Positions 54,719-64,000 are shown, counted from the first letter of the stretch. The stretch is 64,000 nucleotides of DNA from Bacteroidota bacterium (GCA_025998875.1 AP024675.1:2290933-2354932); one strand, 5' to 3'. Notes: generated from the sequence alone by a model not told the origin. Translations and numbers: made by a program.

Positions 54719-54770
54719 GATGGATGAAAATAACGTCCCCTTTTCGGGGGCGCAACCCGCGATCACCCCC

Positions 54771-54941
54771 TCAGGCGCTCGAGGCAGTGGCCTGCTCTCG
54801 GGCCTGCATGCGGGCTTTGAGCGTCTGCTGCAGGCGCTTTCGCGTCTCCTCAAGCTGGCGACGCAACGCCTCCTGGGCCAGGCGAGCCAGGCGCAATTCC
54901 GTGCGCACGGATCCGGTTTTCGTCTCAAAGATATGCGGCAT
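54771..54941 (-). CDS. 56-residue coiled-coil protein overlapping truA
   Basis: MPHIFETKTGSVRTELRL at the start, then a continuous basic/acidic helix (ARLAQEALRRQLEETRKRL, QQTLKARMQAREQ) predicted as one coiled coil. Its ATG lies 17 nt inside the end of truA in another frame and it ends before the methyltransferase. Length, frame position and composition suggest a real small protein; function unknown. Confidence 0.5.
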   Translation of the reverse strand: MPHIFETKTGSVRTELRLARLAQEALRRQLEETRKRLQQTLKARMQAREQATASSA

Positions 54942-55725
54942 AGGAACGCTCCAGACGCAATACCGGTCGCACCTCCAGGGGCCAGTCTGCCTCCCGGTAG
55001 ACCACCCGCTCCAGAAACAACCCCGACGGGGGAGCCGTCCACCGGGCCGGGGTCCGGTCCTGCGGATGACGCAGCCAGTAGGTCATGCGTTCGGGTTCGA
55101 TCTCACCCCGACCGATGGCGACGAGCACGCCCACAAGTCGACGGACCATCTTCCAGAGAAAATGAGAGGCCTGGATCTGAATAATCAATAGCGGACCTTC
55201 CTCGCAAAGCCGGGCCTCCCGCACCACTACCCACGGGCTTTCCCCCTCCCGATCCGGATCGGAGAAGGCCCCGAAATGGTGTCGCCCCACCACACCGCGC
55301 AGCGCCTCTCCCATGGCCTCCCGGTTGAGGGGATCTTTCAGCCACCACAGAAAGCGCCCCCCCAGCCCGACCCGGCGCGTGGCGATCTGGTAGAGATAGC
55401 TGCGGCCGATGGCATCTCGCCGGGCGTGAAAACGCGCATGAACCCGTTCCAGACGCCAGACGGCGATATCCGGCGGCAGGGCGTCGTTGATACGAAACCA
55501 AAGCACCTCAGCAGGCAGATAGCGTCGGGTGCGCAGGTGGGCCACCTGCCCCAGGGCGTGAACCCCTCGATCCGTTCTACCGGCGCCCTGAAGCTCCACC
55601 GGTTCCCCTACGGCCGCCTCGGCCGCTCGTATGAGCTCCCCCTGTACGGTGCGCAGGCCCGGCTGAGCCTGCCAGCCATGGTAACGCGTGCCCTCGTACT
55701 CGATATCCAGCCGATACGTGGGCAT
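54925..55725 (-). CDS. truA: tRNA pseudouridine(38-40) synthase
   Basis: 266 residues. Makes pseudouridine in the anticodon stem of tRNAs. Catalytic aspartate in GAGRTDRGVHALGQV; YRLDIEYEGTRYHGWQ and FLWKMVRRLVG are other family blocks. ATG 55725 gives the normal N-terminus and lies 4 nt after the preceding small lipoprotein gene. A longer frame to 55821 reads through that gene and is rejected. Confidence 0.96.
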   Translation of the reverse strand: MPTYRLDIEYEGTRYHGWQAQPGLRTVQGELIRAAEAAVGEPVELQGAGRTDRGVHALGQVAHLRTRRYLPAEVLWFRINDALPPDIAVWRLERVHARFHARRDAIGRSYLYQIATRRVGLGGRFLWWLKDPLNREAMGEALRGVVGRHHFGAFSDPDREGESPWVVVREARLCEEGPLLIIQIQASHFLWKMVRRLVGVLVAIGRGEIEPERMTYWLRHPQDRTPARWTAPPSGLFLERVVYREADWPLEVRPVLRLERSYAAYL

Positions 55726-55729
55726 AGAC

Positions 55730-55876
55730 TCAGGCCAGCCGGAGCACACCGGGCTCGTAGCGCTCCGTCTGCGTGGGGGGCTGATCCTGCGAGGTGTCGT
55801 CGGATTTTGTGCCCGTCTCAAAGAGGCTGCAACCGGCCCAGAGCAAAAGCAGAACCAGCCAAATCGCGTAGCGCAT
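55730..55876 (-). CDS. 48-residue lipoprotein
   Basis: Opens MRYAIWLVLLLLWAGCSLFE: a hydrophobic signal followed by Cys in WAGC, a slightly atypical lipobox, then a short acidic, Thr/Gln-rich tail (DDTSQDQPPTQTERYEPG). A perfect AGGAGGTGA lies 5 nt before the ATG, the strongest ribosome-binding site in the window. It lies 4 nt before truA. Entericidin-like in size, but no homology claimed. Confidence 0.7.
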   Translation of the reverse strand: MRYAIWLVLLLLWAGCSLFETGTKSDDTSQDQPPTQTERYEPGVLRLA

Positions 55877-55912
55877 CGCGGTCACCTCCTGCCTGTCTTG
55901 CGCTCGGTTAGA

Positions 55913-57319
55913 CTACGCACGCACGGAAACCGGGTTCCGGTGATAGGCCCACAGGGCCCACAGGGAGGCCATTGCGGCCCCAAAAGCCCAGTATATAAGT
56001 TCGGATCCCCCCAGAAGCCTGTGCAACCCGATCAACCCCTCCGCGGCCAGAGCCCCCAGCAGCATGTAGCCCCACGTACTCAAGGGGGGCAGTACCGCTC
56101 CGGGCCGCAGGCCCTGGCGACGGCAGATCCACCAGCCGAGCACGATTTTCTCCATCGCATTACCGGCTAGCGCGCCCACAGCCGGGGCCCACCAGCCCAG
56201 AGCGGGCAACAGCGTCAGAGCGCACAGCGTGCTGGTGAGGATCTCCAATAGGCCTGCTTGCACTAACCAGCCATTGCGCCCGGCGGCCAGAACCACAACC
56301 TGAGGCATATACAGGCGCAGGGGAAGCAGAAGCAAATAGAGCCGGAAGATCGAAGCGCTCTGCCGATACTCCGGCCCATATAGGACAACCATGGTGGTCT
56401 CGGCGAAGACAAACAAAAACGCGGCCGGGGGCAGCAGCATGCGCCCTATGGCCGCTGCGGCCGCGCGGATCTGCTCGGAGGCCCGCAAGCGCCCCTCCTG
56501 CCAGGGGCTGAGGCGGGCCACCAGCAGGGCCGAGAGCGAGGAAAACAGCACGGTAAACAGGGGCACCTCGCGCGCCCCGTTGTGGTAGAGGGCAAAGGTG
56601 CGCGCATCGAAAAAACCACTCGTGATGAGCTGATCGACATGCCGGGCGAGCACCCCCACAGCCTCCAGAAGCAGGAGCGGGCCCAGATAGCGCAGAAAGG
56701 GCCACGGCACCGGATTCGGTCCGGACTCCCGGGGCGCCGCTCGTCCGTACCAGTAGAGCGCATAGGCCGCCCGGCCCAGCGCAATCGTGCTCAGGGCTAT
56801 CCCGATACCGATAAGCCCCCCACCGGTCGCGGCTGGAATCAGGATCGCCCCCATCTGGGCCAGATTATAAGCCAGGTTATATCGCACCCATCGCGCTGGC
56901 TGGCCCAGGCGCACCATGAAAACGGGCTCCAGGGCTCCGGACAGGATGCTGCCCACCATGTAGGGCACAAAGCTCCAGAGCAGTATTGCCCCCCCCTCCC
57001 AGCCCCACCAGGCGGCCCAGAGCGGCCCGCTCAACAGGAGCATCCCGCCCACCCAGCCACCCCAGAGCCAGAGCAGTCGCTGTGCCCAGCGCAGATATCG
57101 GGATCCATCGGGGCCGGGGAGATGGGCATACAGCGCCATTGAGATGGCCGAGGTGACCGCCGGCCCCAGCAACCCGTAAAGCAGCCAGATCTGTCGGTAC
57201 TGTCCGTATACGGCGGGATCAAACAGGCGGGACAGCACCATGGCCACAAGCAGGGCCCCGCCCAGGGCCACGACTCTCCCCAGACTCATGGCCCCGAGCT
57301 GACGCATCCAGCTGTTCAC
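55913..57319 (-). CDS. Oligosaccharide flippase (MATE/MVF-type)
   Basis: 468 residues from GTG 57319. About 12-14 membrane helices. The N-terminus (MSLGRVVALGGALLVAMVLSRLFDPAVYGQYRQIW) is the typical start of Wzx/MurJ-like polysaccharide flippases. GTG overlaps the TGA of the GNAT gene (GTGA), which supports this start over an upstream ATG at 57382. With the neighbouring FemAB/GNAT protein and UppP it points to export of an undecaprenyl-linked surface glycan. Confidence 0.85.
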   Translation of the reverse strand: MNSWMRQLGAMSLGRVVALGGALLVAMVLSRLFDPAVYGQYRQIWLLYGLLGPAVTSAISMALYAHLPGPDGSRYLRWAQRLLWLWGGWVGGMLLLSGPLWAAWWGWEGGAILLWSFVPYMVGSILSGALEPVFMVRLGQPARWVRYNLAYNLAQMGAILIPAATGGGLIGIGIALSTIALGRAAYALYWYGRAAPRESGPNPVPWPFLRYLGPLLLLEAVGVLARHVDQLITSGFFDARTFALYHNGAREVPLFTVLFSSLSALLVARLSPWQEGRLRASEQIRAAAAAIGRMLLPPAAFLFVFAETTMVVLYGPEYRQSASIFRLYLLLLPLRLYMPQVVVLAAGRNGWLVQAGLLEILTSTLCALTLLPALGWWAPAVGALAGNAMEKIVLGWWICRRQGLRPGAVLPPLSTWGYMLLGALAAEGLIGLHRLLGGSELIYWAFGAAMASLWALWAYHRNPVSVRA

Positions 57320-58305
57320 CGGCGACGTCCCCTCTGTCGGATACGATCCAGCAGGGCCCACCAAGGGCGGCGATAGCGCCATATGCGGTAGTAGCCCACC
57401 AGCTCCCCCCCGAACCGACGCTTAAACTCGGCCGGACCCGGTGTGCTGGCCCCCACGAAATCCACCCGCTGCCATCCCTCCCGGAGCAGATACTCAAGCC
57501 AGTACCCGATGAGCACGGTCATGGCCTGCGGGGCCTCTCGCCGGCTCCCGGGCATCCAGTAATAGGCGGTTGCGGCGCTCCCGATCCAGCCGATGGTCGC
57601 CACCACCTGTCCTTCCCTGTCGCGCAGGCTCGCTATCTGCAGAACGCCGTGCTGCGCTCCACCTCCGAGCCGCCAGGCCAGCTCCCGGTGCGCGGACTCC
57701 GATAGCGGGGGAAGCCGGCCATGTCGCCGATAGCTCAGTCGGTGCAGGAGGACCATATCCTCCCATGCCTCCGGATCATGGGGGCTGAAGGTGTACCATC
57801 CCGCGTATCGACGCCAGGCCCGTCGCGTGGACTCCGACCAGCGCACTTCGGGAGCCCCCTCTTCCAGGGGAATCCAGTACGTATAGCGGGGCTCAACGGA
57901 CCAGCGCCGCCACTGAAAAGGGCGCACGTCCCGCTGGGTCGGATGCAACAGGAAATGGCACAGCCCGTAGCGATCCTCCAGAAACGCCGCAAGCCGGTCA
58001 CAGGCCTTCTGGTAGAGGGCTTCCGAAAGCTCGGACCCCAACAGAAAGGGCACATAGGCGGCCAACGGGGGGATACGCGTCAGTCTGCCCAGCAACACCC
58101 GATGGGCCTCGAAGACGGGCACAGCCACCTTGAGCTCCTGCCCCTTCCAGTAGCCCAGCCAGCGAAACCGAACACCGAATACGGCCTCGGAGGCGCGCAC
58201 AAAGGGCTCCTCTACAAAAGGCACACGCTGGACCGAAGCGCGCAGCAACGCGTCGAGCAAGAGGGCCTCTTCGGCCTCGATCCAGCGCACCGCCTCGAGC
58301 GCCAT
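57316..58305 (-). CDS. FemAB/GNAT-like acyltransferase
   Basis: 329 residues. C-terminal half carries the pattern of BioF2/FemAB-type acyltransferases (GQVVATIGWIGSAATAYYWMPGSRREAPQAMTVLIGYWLEYL in one domain, then VDFVGASTPGPAEFKRRFGGELVGY). Such proteins add amino acids or acyl groups to cell-wall or polysaccharide precursors. Co-directional and adjacent to a flippase and uppP, so an envelope-glycan modification is likely. Exact acceptor unknown. Confidence 0.75.
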   Translation of the reverse strand: MALEAVRWIEAEEALLLDALLRASVQRVPFVEEPFVRASEAVFGVRFRWLGYWKGQELKVAVPVFEAHRVLLGRLTRIPPLAAYVPFLLGSELSEALYQKACDRLAAFLEDRYGLCHFLLHPTQRDVRPFQWRRWSVEPRYTYWIPLEEGAPEVRWSESTRRAWRRYAGWYTFSPHDPEAWEDMVLLHRLSYRRHGRLPPLSESAHRELAWRLGGGAQHGVLQIASLRDREGQVVATIGWIGSAATAYYWMPGSRREAPQAMTVLIGYWLEYLLREGWQRVDFVGASTPGPAEFKRRFGGELVGYYRIWRYRRPWWALLDRIRQRGRRR

Positions 58306-58319
58306 AGACTAACCCGGAT

Positions 58320-59108
58320 TTACAGCTTCCAGAGCCCGATGAGCCCCACCAGATAGCAGTACAGGGCAAACCACTCCAGCCGACCCCTTCGGAGCACGAC
58401 CAGCAGGGTGTGGATGGCCACCAGACCGGAAAGGTATGCCACCCCGGTGCCCAGGAAAATCGGAGCCCAGGAGATGGGCTCCGAGCCTATCCGGAGGGCT
58501 TTGAGCAAGGTAGCCCCCATCACCACGGGCAGAAGCATGAGAAAGGAAAACCGGGCCGCCTCTTCGCGCTCGACCCCCAAATACAGCGCCATAGCCACCG
58601 TGGCCCCGCTGCGGGAAATGCCCGGCGTGATGGCCACCGCCTGCGCCAGCCCGATGAGCAGGGCCTTCCAGGCCGAAAGCGGCCCGCCCGGCCGGCGCCG
58701 GAATCGGACAAGCCACAGAAGTGTGCCCGTGACCAGCAGCATCCCCGCTACGAGACGAGGACTGGAGAAAAGACGCTCAACCTGCTCTTCGAAAGCCAAC
58801 CCCACACAGGCCGCCGGCACGGCGGAAAGGGCCAAATAGCCTATCCAGCGCACAGCCTCCCGTTCCGGGCCCGCAACGGGGTTCTGCGTCCAGCGGATCG
58901 CGCTCCGGATCAGCTCGGCCAGCTCCCGGCGAAAATAGGTGAGCACGCTCAGGGTCGTGCCGAAATGCACAAACACCTCGAAGGTGATATCCTCGGCGTG
59001 TATCCCCAGCAGATGCTCGCCCAGAACCAGATGCCCGGAGCTGCTGATGGGGAGAAACTCCGTAAGCCCCTGCAGGAGCCCGAGCAGGATCCCCTCCCAA
59101 ACCGTCAT
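58320..59108 (-). CDS. uppP: Undecaprenyl-diphosphatase
   Basis: 262 residues, polytopic. Dephosphorylates undecaprenyl diphosphate to recycle the lipid carrier of cell-wall and polysaccharide synthesis. Both family motifs are present: GLTEFLPISSSGHL at the N-terminus and TPGISRSGATVAMAL in the middle. Starts 13 nt after the upstream lipoprotein gene. Confidence 0.95.
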   Translation of the reverse strand: MTVWEGILLGLLQGLTEFLPISSSGHLVLGEHLLGIHAEDITFEVFVHFGTTLSVLTYFRRELAELIRSAIRWTQNPVAGPEREAVRWIGYLALSAVPAACVGLAFEEQVERLFSSPRLVAGMLLVTGTLLWLVRFRRRPGGPLSAWKALLIGLAQAVAITPGISRSGATVAMALYLGVEREEAARFSFLMLLPVVMGATLLKALRIGSEPISWAPIFLGTGVAYLSGLVAIHTLLVVLRRGRLEWFALYCYLVGLIGLWKL

Positions 59109-59121
59109 ATCTCCCTGTCCC

Positions 59122-59625
59122 TCATCGCTCTGGATGCTCGGGCTCCTGAACGAGGATATCCTCCGTGCAGAGCGCCGTCCAGCGCACCCGGGAAGCGAGC
59201 ACGGCGCTTTCGTAGACCTTCAGGCACAATCGGTATCGCTGCGGCGGAGGAAAGAGGGCGGGAACGGTCCAGAAGCCCACATAGGTGCGACCGGGCTCCA
59301 GGGCGGTCATCTGCAGCGCAGAGGAAGCCACCGGCAGGGAAGCGGACTCGTAGCGCTCCCCCACCAGGCGCTCCAGCGTCCAGTCCCCCCCGGAGGCGAT
59401 GCGCAGGGTCCCAACCGGATCCGAGGCGGCGCGCACGCGGGCGTAGACGGTCTGCCGGCCTCGATTTTCCAGACGCACCTCCACCGTCCGACCTGGCCAC
59501 AGGGGGCTCGATTCGGAGACGAGGAGCACAAGCCCCTCGGGACGAAAAGCCTCCTCCTGTCCGCAACCGACACCGAGGAGGAGCATCGAGAGACCGAGGC
59601 GGAATCCAGATCGAAACCCTCGCAT
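59122..59625 (-). CDS. Exported lipoprotein, leaderless transcript
   Basis: 167 residues. Lipoprotein signal (GFRLGLSMLLLGVGC, lipobox GVGC). The mature part is a single beta-rich domain (EGLVLLVSESSPLWPGRTVEVRLENRGRQTVYARV) of the kind seen in bacterial Ig-like or chaperone domains; no named family. Perfect TACCTTTG ends 6 nt before the ATG, so there is no room for a leader or ribosome-binding site. First gene of a minus-strand string running through uppP and flippase. Confidence 0.75.
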   Translation of the reverse strand: MRGFRSGFRLGLSMLLLGVGCGQEEAFRPEGLVLLVSESSPLWPGRTVEVRLENRGRQTVYARVRAASDPVGTLRIASGGDWTLERLVGERYESASLPVASSALQMTALEPGRTYVGFWTVPALFPPPQRYRLCLKVYESAVLASRVRWTALCTEDILVQEPEHPER

Positions 59626-59631
59626 AGCGGC

Positions 59632-59663
59632 CAAAGGTAGCCGCGCTCCGAGCCGCCGGGCAA
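59632..59663 (-). promoter_or_regulatory. Promoter with leaderless spacing
   Basis: Minus-strand TTG (59663-59661), 21-nt spacer, TACCTTTG (59639-59632), exact consensus. A start 7 nt beyond the box is the A of ATG 59625. The TTG lies inside the first copy of a 24-bp tandem repeat. Confidence 0.75.
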
Positions 59664-59703
59664 GCCATCTCAGAGGCCATCGGGCAAGCCATCTCAGAGG
59701 CCA
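59658..59703. repeat. 24-bp tandem duplication
   Basis: The unit at 59658-59681 is repeated at 59682-59703 with the last two bases lost or changed. It duplicates the -33 region of the lipoprotein promoter, and its outer copy overlaps the 3' end of the 36-residue membrane protein gene. Confidence 0.85.
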
Positions 59704-59804
59704 CCCCAAGCCAGCAGGCCGATGAGCATCACGACAAGGGCCATGCTCGCCCAGAGCACCAGTCCGGTAAGCGACTCGATGGCTTCGTGCACCGTTCGAC
59801 GCAT
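59694..59804 (-). CDS. 36-residue single-helix membrane protein
   Basis: MRRTVHEAIESLTGL followed by a hydrophobic helix (VLWASMALVVMLIGLLAWGGL). GGGGAGG stands 8 nt before the ATG, a strong ribosome-binding site. Its stop falls in the tandem repeat. A TTGACA at 59868-59863 could be part of its promoter, but the following box is poorly spaced. Not a known toxin family by sequence. Confidence 0.55.
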   Translation of the reverse strand: MRRTVHEAIESLTGLVLWASMALVVMLIGLLAWGGL

Positions 59805-59950
59805 ACAAGCGACCTCCCCACGCTGTTTGGGAAAAGAAGCTAGCATGCGCCGGGAACAAACCTGTCAAGAGTCCAGGGAAGATTTTTCCACATTTTCCTG
59901 ACCGGACGGCCGCATACGCGACGCGGGGCCGGAGACGTGGATATCTTCCC

Positions 59951-61216
<1,266 letters not shown>

Positions 61217-61251
61217 GTACCCTTCCTGTTTGGGGTTCGGGAGCCCGAGCT

Positions 61252-61929
61252 TCAGGAGCCTGACGCGCCGTTTTTAGGCAATTGTCGTTCCAGTATGTTA
61301 TCGATCAGCCCGTATTCCCTGGCCTCCTGCGCGTCCATCCAGTAATCCCGATCGGAATCGGCCTCGATCTTCTCGTACGGTTGCCCCGTATGATAGGCCA
61401 GGATCTCGTAGAGCTTGCGTTTCATTTTGAGAATTTCGCGAGCCTGAATCTCAATATCGCTCGCCTGCCCCTGCACCCCCCCCAGAGGCTGGTGGATCAT
61501 GATGCGCGAATTCGGCAGTGCGCTCCGCTTGCCCTTCGCCCCCGCAGCCAGCAGCACAGCCGCCATAGAGGCGGCCATGCCGATGCAGATCGTGGCCACA
61601 TCGGGCCGGATGTACTGCATGGTGTCGTAGATGGCCAGCCCCGAAGAGATCACCCCGCCCGGGCTGTTGATGTACAGATAGATGTCCTTCTCCGGATCCT
61701 CGGACTCCAGAAACAGAAGCTGCGCCACGACCAGACTGGCCACCTGGTCGGTGATGGGATAGCCCAGGAAGATAATCCGCTCCTTGAGGAGGCGCGAATA
61801 GATATCATACGCCCGCTCTCCCCGGCTGGTCTGCTCGATGACCATGGGGATCAAATCGATGGCCTGCGGCTCCTGGCCCAGGGGCAGATTGCTCAGGCTC
61901 CGGTAGAAGTCCACAAAACGGCTCCACAT
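61252..61929 (-). CDS. clpP: ATP-dependent Clp protease proteolytic subunit ClpP
   Basis: 225 residues. Serine protease with S121 (GMAASMAA), H146 (MIHQPLGG) and D195 (DSDRDYWM). The N-terminus ([16 protein letters not shown]) is about 25 residues longer than the E. coli mature form and probably includes a propeptide before [16 protein letters not shown]. Another start at M29 is possible. Confidence 0.97.
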   Translation of the reverse strand: MWSRFVDFYRSLSNLPLGQEPQAIDLIPMVIEQTSRGERAYDIYSRLLKERIIFLGYPITDQVASLVVAQLLFLESEDPEKDIYLYINSPGGVISSGLAIYDTMQYIRPDVATICIGMAASMAAVLLAAGAKGKRSALPNSRIMIHQPLGGVQGQASDIEIQAREILKMKRKLYEILAYHTGQPYEKIEADSDRDYWMDAQEAREYGLIDNILERQLPKNGASGS

Positions 61930-61989
61930 AGATGCTGGCGCTCCTTGCGTGTTTCGGCTACAGAACCGGACTGCACGGTTTCCTGTTCC

Positions 61990-63234
61990 CTAAGAGCTGG
62001 GGGTTTCAACGAGCTCCGGAACAATCTTGAGCTTGCTCTTCAGGAAGGCGATCAGCTTATCCTCCAGCAGTTGCGCCTCCAGATCGTCCATAAGCCCCTG
62101 ATAGTAACGCCGCAGCTGCTCTTCGGCTATACCGCTGCGCCGGGACAGATCCGAGAAGTACTGATCGAAATCCGCCTCCTCGACGCGAATCCCGTAGTGG
62201 GAGAGCAGTTTTTCCCGCACCAGGTGCCAGTGCGCCGCGCGTTCGGCCGCCGGACGGCTTTCGGCGCGGAAACGCTCCACATCCAGGTTCGGCTGCCGGC
62301 GCAGGCGGTCCTGCAGCATGCGCTCCAGCATGTGCTCCACCAGAGAGGGCGGGATCGGGATCGGGTGCAGTTCCAGCAATTTGGCCCGGATCAGTTCCCG
62401 CTCCACCGAGCGGTCAAAACGCTCCCATTCCCGTTCCAGGTAGGCGCGCACATCCTGACGGAGCTCCTCCAGCGTCGTAAACCGACCCTGTGAAAGATCC
62501 TGCACCAGGGCCTCGTCCCAGTCGGGTTTCTGCACGGATTTGACTTCCTTGACCCGGATGCGCAGCTGTCGAATCTGACCGGAAGGGCCTTCTTCCTGTA
62601 CCACGCGCTCAGCGCCGGGCTCGGCCCCCAGCAAGGCCTGACGCAGAGCCGGGGGCATATCCTGGCTTCCCAAGTATTCCCAGCGTTCCTGACGAGTGCC
62701 CACCAGGGGCAGACCGGAGGGGTCGAGCTCCTCGACTTCCAGCAGCACGTAATCCTCTTCGCCCGCCGGTCCCTCCCGGGGCAAGAGCACAGCCCGGTGG
62801 GCGCGCAGCTGCTCCAGCTCCCGCTCCACATCCTCAGATCGCACCGCGTGCACGGGCACACGCACCTCTACGCCCTCGAAATCAACGAGCTCAAATTCGG
62901 GCTTCACATCGAACTCGGCCTCGATACGCAGATCCCCGTTTTCCTCCGTCTCTATGGACCGGATGCGCACCGAGCCGAAAGGGCGATGCCCCTCCTGCCA
63001 GATGGCCGAGGCCACCTCGTTGGCCAGCTCTTCATAGACTTCGGAGCGAACCGCCTCCCCGTACAGGCGCCGAATCAGCTCCAGAGGGGCTCGCCCGGGA
63101 CGAAAACCCCGTATGTGCGCCCGCTGGCGCAGACGGCGATAGGCTTCCTCCAGCCGGTTCTGCAGCCGCTCGGCCGGCACGGTAGCCCGCACCATGCGCA
63201 GAACCGGACTCTGTTCACGAATTTCCAAATGCAT
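61990..63234 (-). CDS. tig: Trigger factor
   Basis: 414 residues. Ribosome-bound chaperone with peptidyl-prolyl isomerase domain. Ribosome-binding signature GFRPGRAPLELIRRLYG near residue 44, FKBP domain around 150-235 (EEDYVLLEVEELDPSG), and a long helical C-terminal chaperone arm (LIRAKLLELHPIPIPPSLVEHML). No clear ribosome-binding site precedes ATG 63234. First gene of tig-clpP-clpX. Confidence 0.95.
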   Translation of the reverse strand: MHLEIREQSPVLRMVRATVPAERLQNRLEEAYRRLRQRAHIRGFRPGRAPLELIRRLYGEAVRSEVYEELANEVASAIWQEGHRPFGSVRIRSIETEENGDLRIEAEFDVKPEFELVDFEGVEVRVPVHAVRSEDVERELEQLRAHRAVLLPREGPAGEEDYVLLEVEELDPSGLPLVGTRQERWEYLGSQDMPPALRQALLGAEPGAERVVQEEGPSGQIRQLRIRVKEVKSVQKPDWDEALVQDLSQGRFTTLEELRQDVRAYLEREWERFDRSVERELIRAKLLELHPIPIPPSLVEHMLERMLQDRLRRQPNLDVERFRAESRPAAERAAHWHLVREKLLSHYGIRVEEADFDQYFSDLSRRSGIAEEQLRRYYQGLMDDLEAQLLEDKLIAFLKSKLKIVPELVETPSS

Positions 63235-63279
63235 AGAACGGATACACGGCGAATGGTCAGGGTTTCTCCTCTAGGTGGC

Positions 63280-63311
63280 CAAAGATAACCCGCCCCGAAG
63301 AGCCCGTGCAA
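63280..63311 (-). promoter_or_regulatory. Promoter of tig-clpP-clpX
   Basis: Minus-strand TTG (63311-63309), 21-nt spacer, TATCTTTG (63287-63280), exact consensus. Expected start near 63273, leader of about 40 nt. It sits in the 107-nt gap after the metallophosphoesterase. Confidence 0.75.
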
Positions 63312-63341
63312 CGCCGCGACGAACCGGCTCAGGGAAGCGCC

Positions 63342-64000
63342 TCAGGCGCGACGAAGCGTGATTTCCGTGACCTCCGGAGGAATACCGAGCCGGATCGGAG
63401 GTCCGGTCGTCCCCAGCCCCCGGTTGATGTACAGGTACTGCTCGCCTTCCCGGTACAGGCCGGCCCAGCGGTTATAGACGAGCGAGGAAGTGCTCACCTT
63501 GATCGGACCCCACTCCAGGCCCACCTGCCCTCCATGAGTATGCCCGGCCAGGGTGAGCGGGATGTCCACGCGCCCCATCACGGCGCGCTCCCAGAAGGTG
63601 GGATCGTGGGTGAGCAGAATACGAAACGCCTCCGGATCGAGCCCGGCCATGGCGCGCGGCAGATCGGCGTAACGCTGACGCATGCCCGTATTATCCGTCC
63701 CAATCAGGGCCAGTTTGGCCCCATCGAGCTCGAAGAGATGATGGGCGTTGACGAGCATACGGAACCCGTAGGCCTCCATGCGCGCCGTAACCCGCTCCGG
63801 ATCGGCATAATGCTCATGGTTGCCCCGGATCCCGAAGGCGCCCAGCGGAGGGCGCAGGCCGGCCAGCTCGCGAAGCAGGTGCGCCAGACGATCCAGTTCG
63901 GCATCGTCTCCGTTTACGAAGTCCCCCGTAAAGACCAACAGATCCGGCTTGAGCTCCCGGCATAGGGTCAGGGCCTCCTCCACAGGCCGAAGCGTAAGAT
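63342..64000 (-). CDS. Calcineurin-like metallophosphoesterase, 5' end outside window
   Basis: 219 visible codons with no start inside the window; the frame is open to base 64000, reading LRPVEEALTLCRELKPDLLVFTG. Metal ligands follow family order: GDFVNG, GNHEHY, THDP, AGHTHGGQV. Resembles YkuE/YaeI-type phosphoesterases that act on lipids or nucleotides. Substrate unknown. The N-terminal DxH motif is off the end. Confidence 0.9.
   Translation of the reverse strand, partial: LTLRPVEEALTLCRELKPDLLVFTGDFVNGDDAELDRLAHLLRELAGLRPPLGAFGIRGNHEHYADPERVTARMEAYGFRMLVNAHHLFELDGAKLALIGTDNTGMRQRYADLPRAMAGLDPEAFRILLTHDPTFWERAVMGRVDIPLTLAGHTHGGQVGLEWGPIKVSTSSLVYNRWAGLYREGEQYLYINRGLGTTGPPIRLGIPPEVTEITLRRA

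Noticed and set aside
54740..54760. Terminator-like GTCCCC/GGGGGC stem after the 56-residue gene
   Set aside because: Only 5-6 base pairs, no T tract immediately after it, and co-directional genes continue beyond.
63345..63370. Hairpin GCGCC-TGA-GGCGC at the end of the metallophosphoesterase gene
   Set aside because: The stem is 5 bp with the stop codon as loop and no T tract, so chance is likely at this GC content.

Overview
The window reads as a chromosome segment from a GC-rich member of the Bacteroidota/Rhodothermota lineage. Three independent lines point there. (1) Type IX secretion components: a PorD/DUF4835-like protein and a large exported protein with a C-terminal sorting domain. 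(2) Promoters of the Bacteroidota form, TTG-N20/21-TAnnTTTG, recur upstream of at least twelve genes. (3) Family-specific genes: a DUF4834-like mini membrane protein, a fused E1 alpha/beta 2-oxoacid dehydrogenase, stand-alone alanine dehydrogenase and DUF1573 proteins. Unlike most Bacteroidota, many genes also carry strong Shine-Dalgarno sequences, and at least three genes look leaderless. I saw no rRNA, tRNA, CRISPR array, prophage or intact insertion sequence. Coding density is very high, and no gene-free stretch exceeds 300 bases.

Layout. 0-6.4 kb: 3' part of dnaJ, a secreted M28 peptidase, an MFS transporter, then (minus) asd followed by a bicarbonate transporter sbtA and its PII-like partner sbtB. 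6.4-12.3 kb (minus): a 2-oxoacid dehydrogenase operon, fused E1, then a secreted DUF1573/di-heme cytochrome, then E2, followed by two small genes. 12.3-15.5 kb (plus): folB-folK-deoxynucleoside kinase-DUF4834-like-second M28 peptidase. 15.5-18.1 kb (minus): 4-TM protein, nitrilase-family enzyme, alanine dehydrogenase. 18.2 kb: a stand-alone cobalamin-binding mutase subunit. 18.7-23 kb (minus): tatA-gatA-mlaE-mlaF-mlaD. 23-28.5 kb (minus): a T9SS cargo with cohesin- and dockerin-like parts, then a copper P-type ATPase behind an ArsR/SmtB repressor whose palindromic operator I can place. 28.6-36.2 kb: tal, a Lon-like protease and porD (minus), two outer-membrane-type proteins (plus), trxB. 36.2-44.1 kb: a heavy-metal RND efflux module (cusC-cusA-cusB) divergent from a two-component system; cusA carries a one-base frameshift. 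44.4-51.1 kb: an M20 dipeptidase and a complete biotin cluster, bioF-KASIII(bioZ-like)-bioA divergent from bioD-bioB. 51.1-59.6 kb (minus): one long gene string from a leaderless lipoprotein gene through uppP, a GNAT/FemAB protein, a flippase, a tiny lipoprotein, truA, a methyltransferase, a heptaheme cytochrome/TPR protein and an MbfA-like iron exporter. 59.7-64 kb (minus): a 36-residue membrane protein, the tig-clpP-clpX operon with its own promoter, and a partial metallophosphoesterase.

How it fits together. The genes describe an aerobic heterotroph with amino-acid/peptide catabolism (M28, M20, alanine dehydrogenase, branched-chain-type dehydrogenase), two metal-efflux modules, iron export coupled in position to a multiheme cytochrome, lipid-asymmetry transport, T9SS secretion and biotin synthesis that probably makes its pimeloyl precursor through a KAS III enzyme instead of BioC/BioH. 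The most interesting leads are the DUF1573-cytochrome fusion inside the dehydrogenase operon, the BioZ-like gene, the ArsR operator in front of copA, the repeatedly used leaderless promoter geometry, the broken cusA and several very short genes that overlap or abut larger ones.
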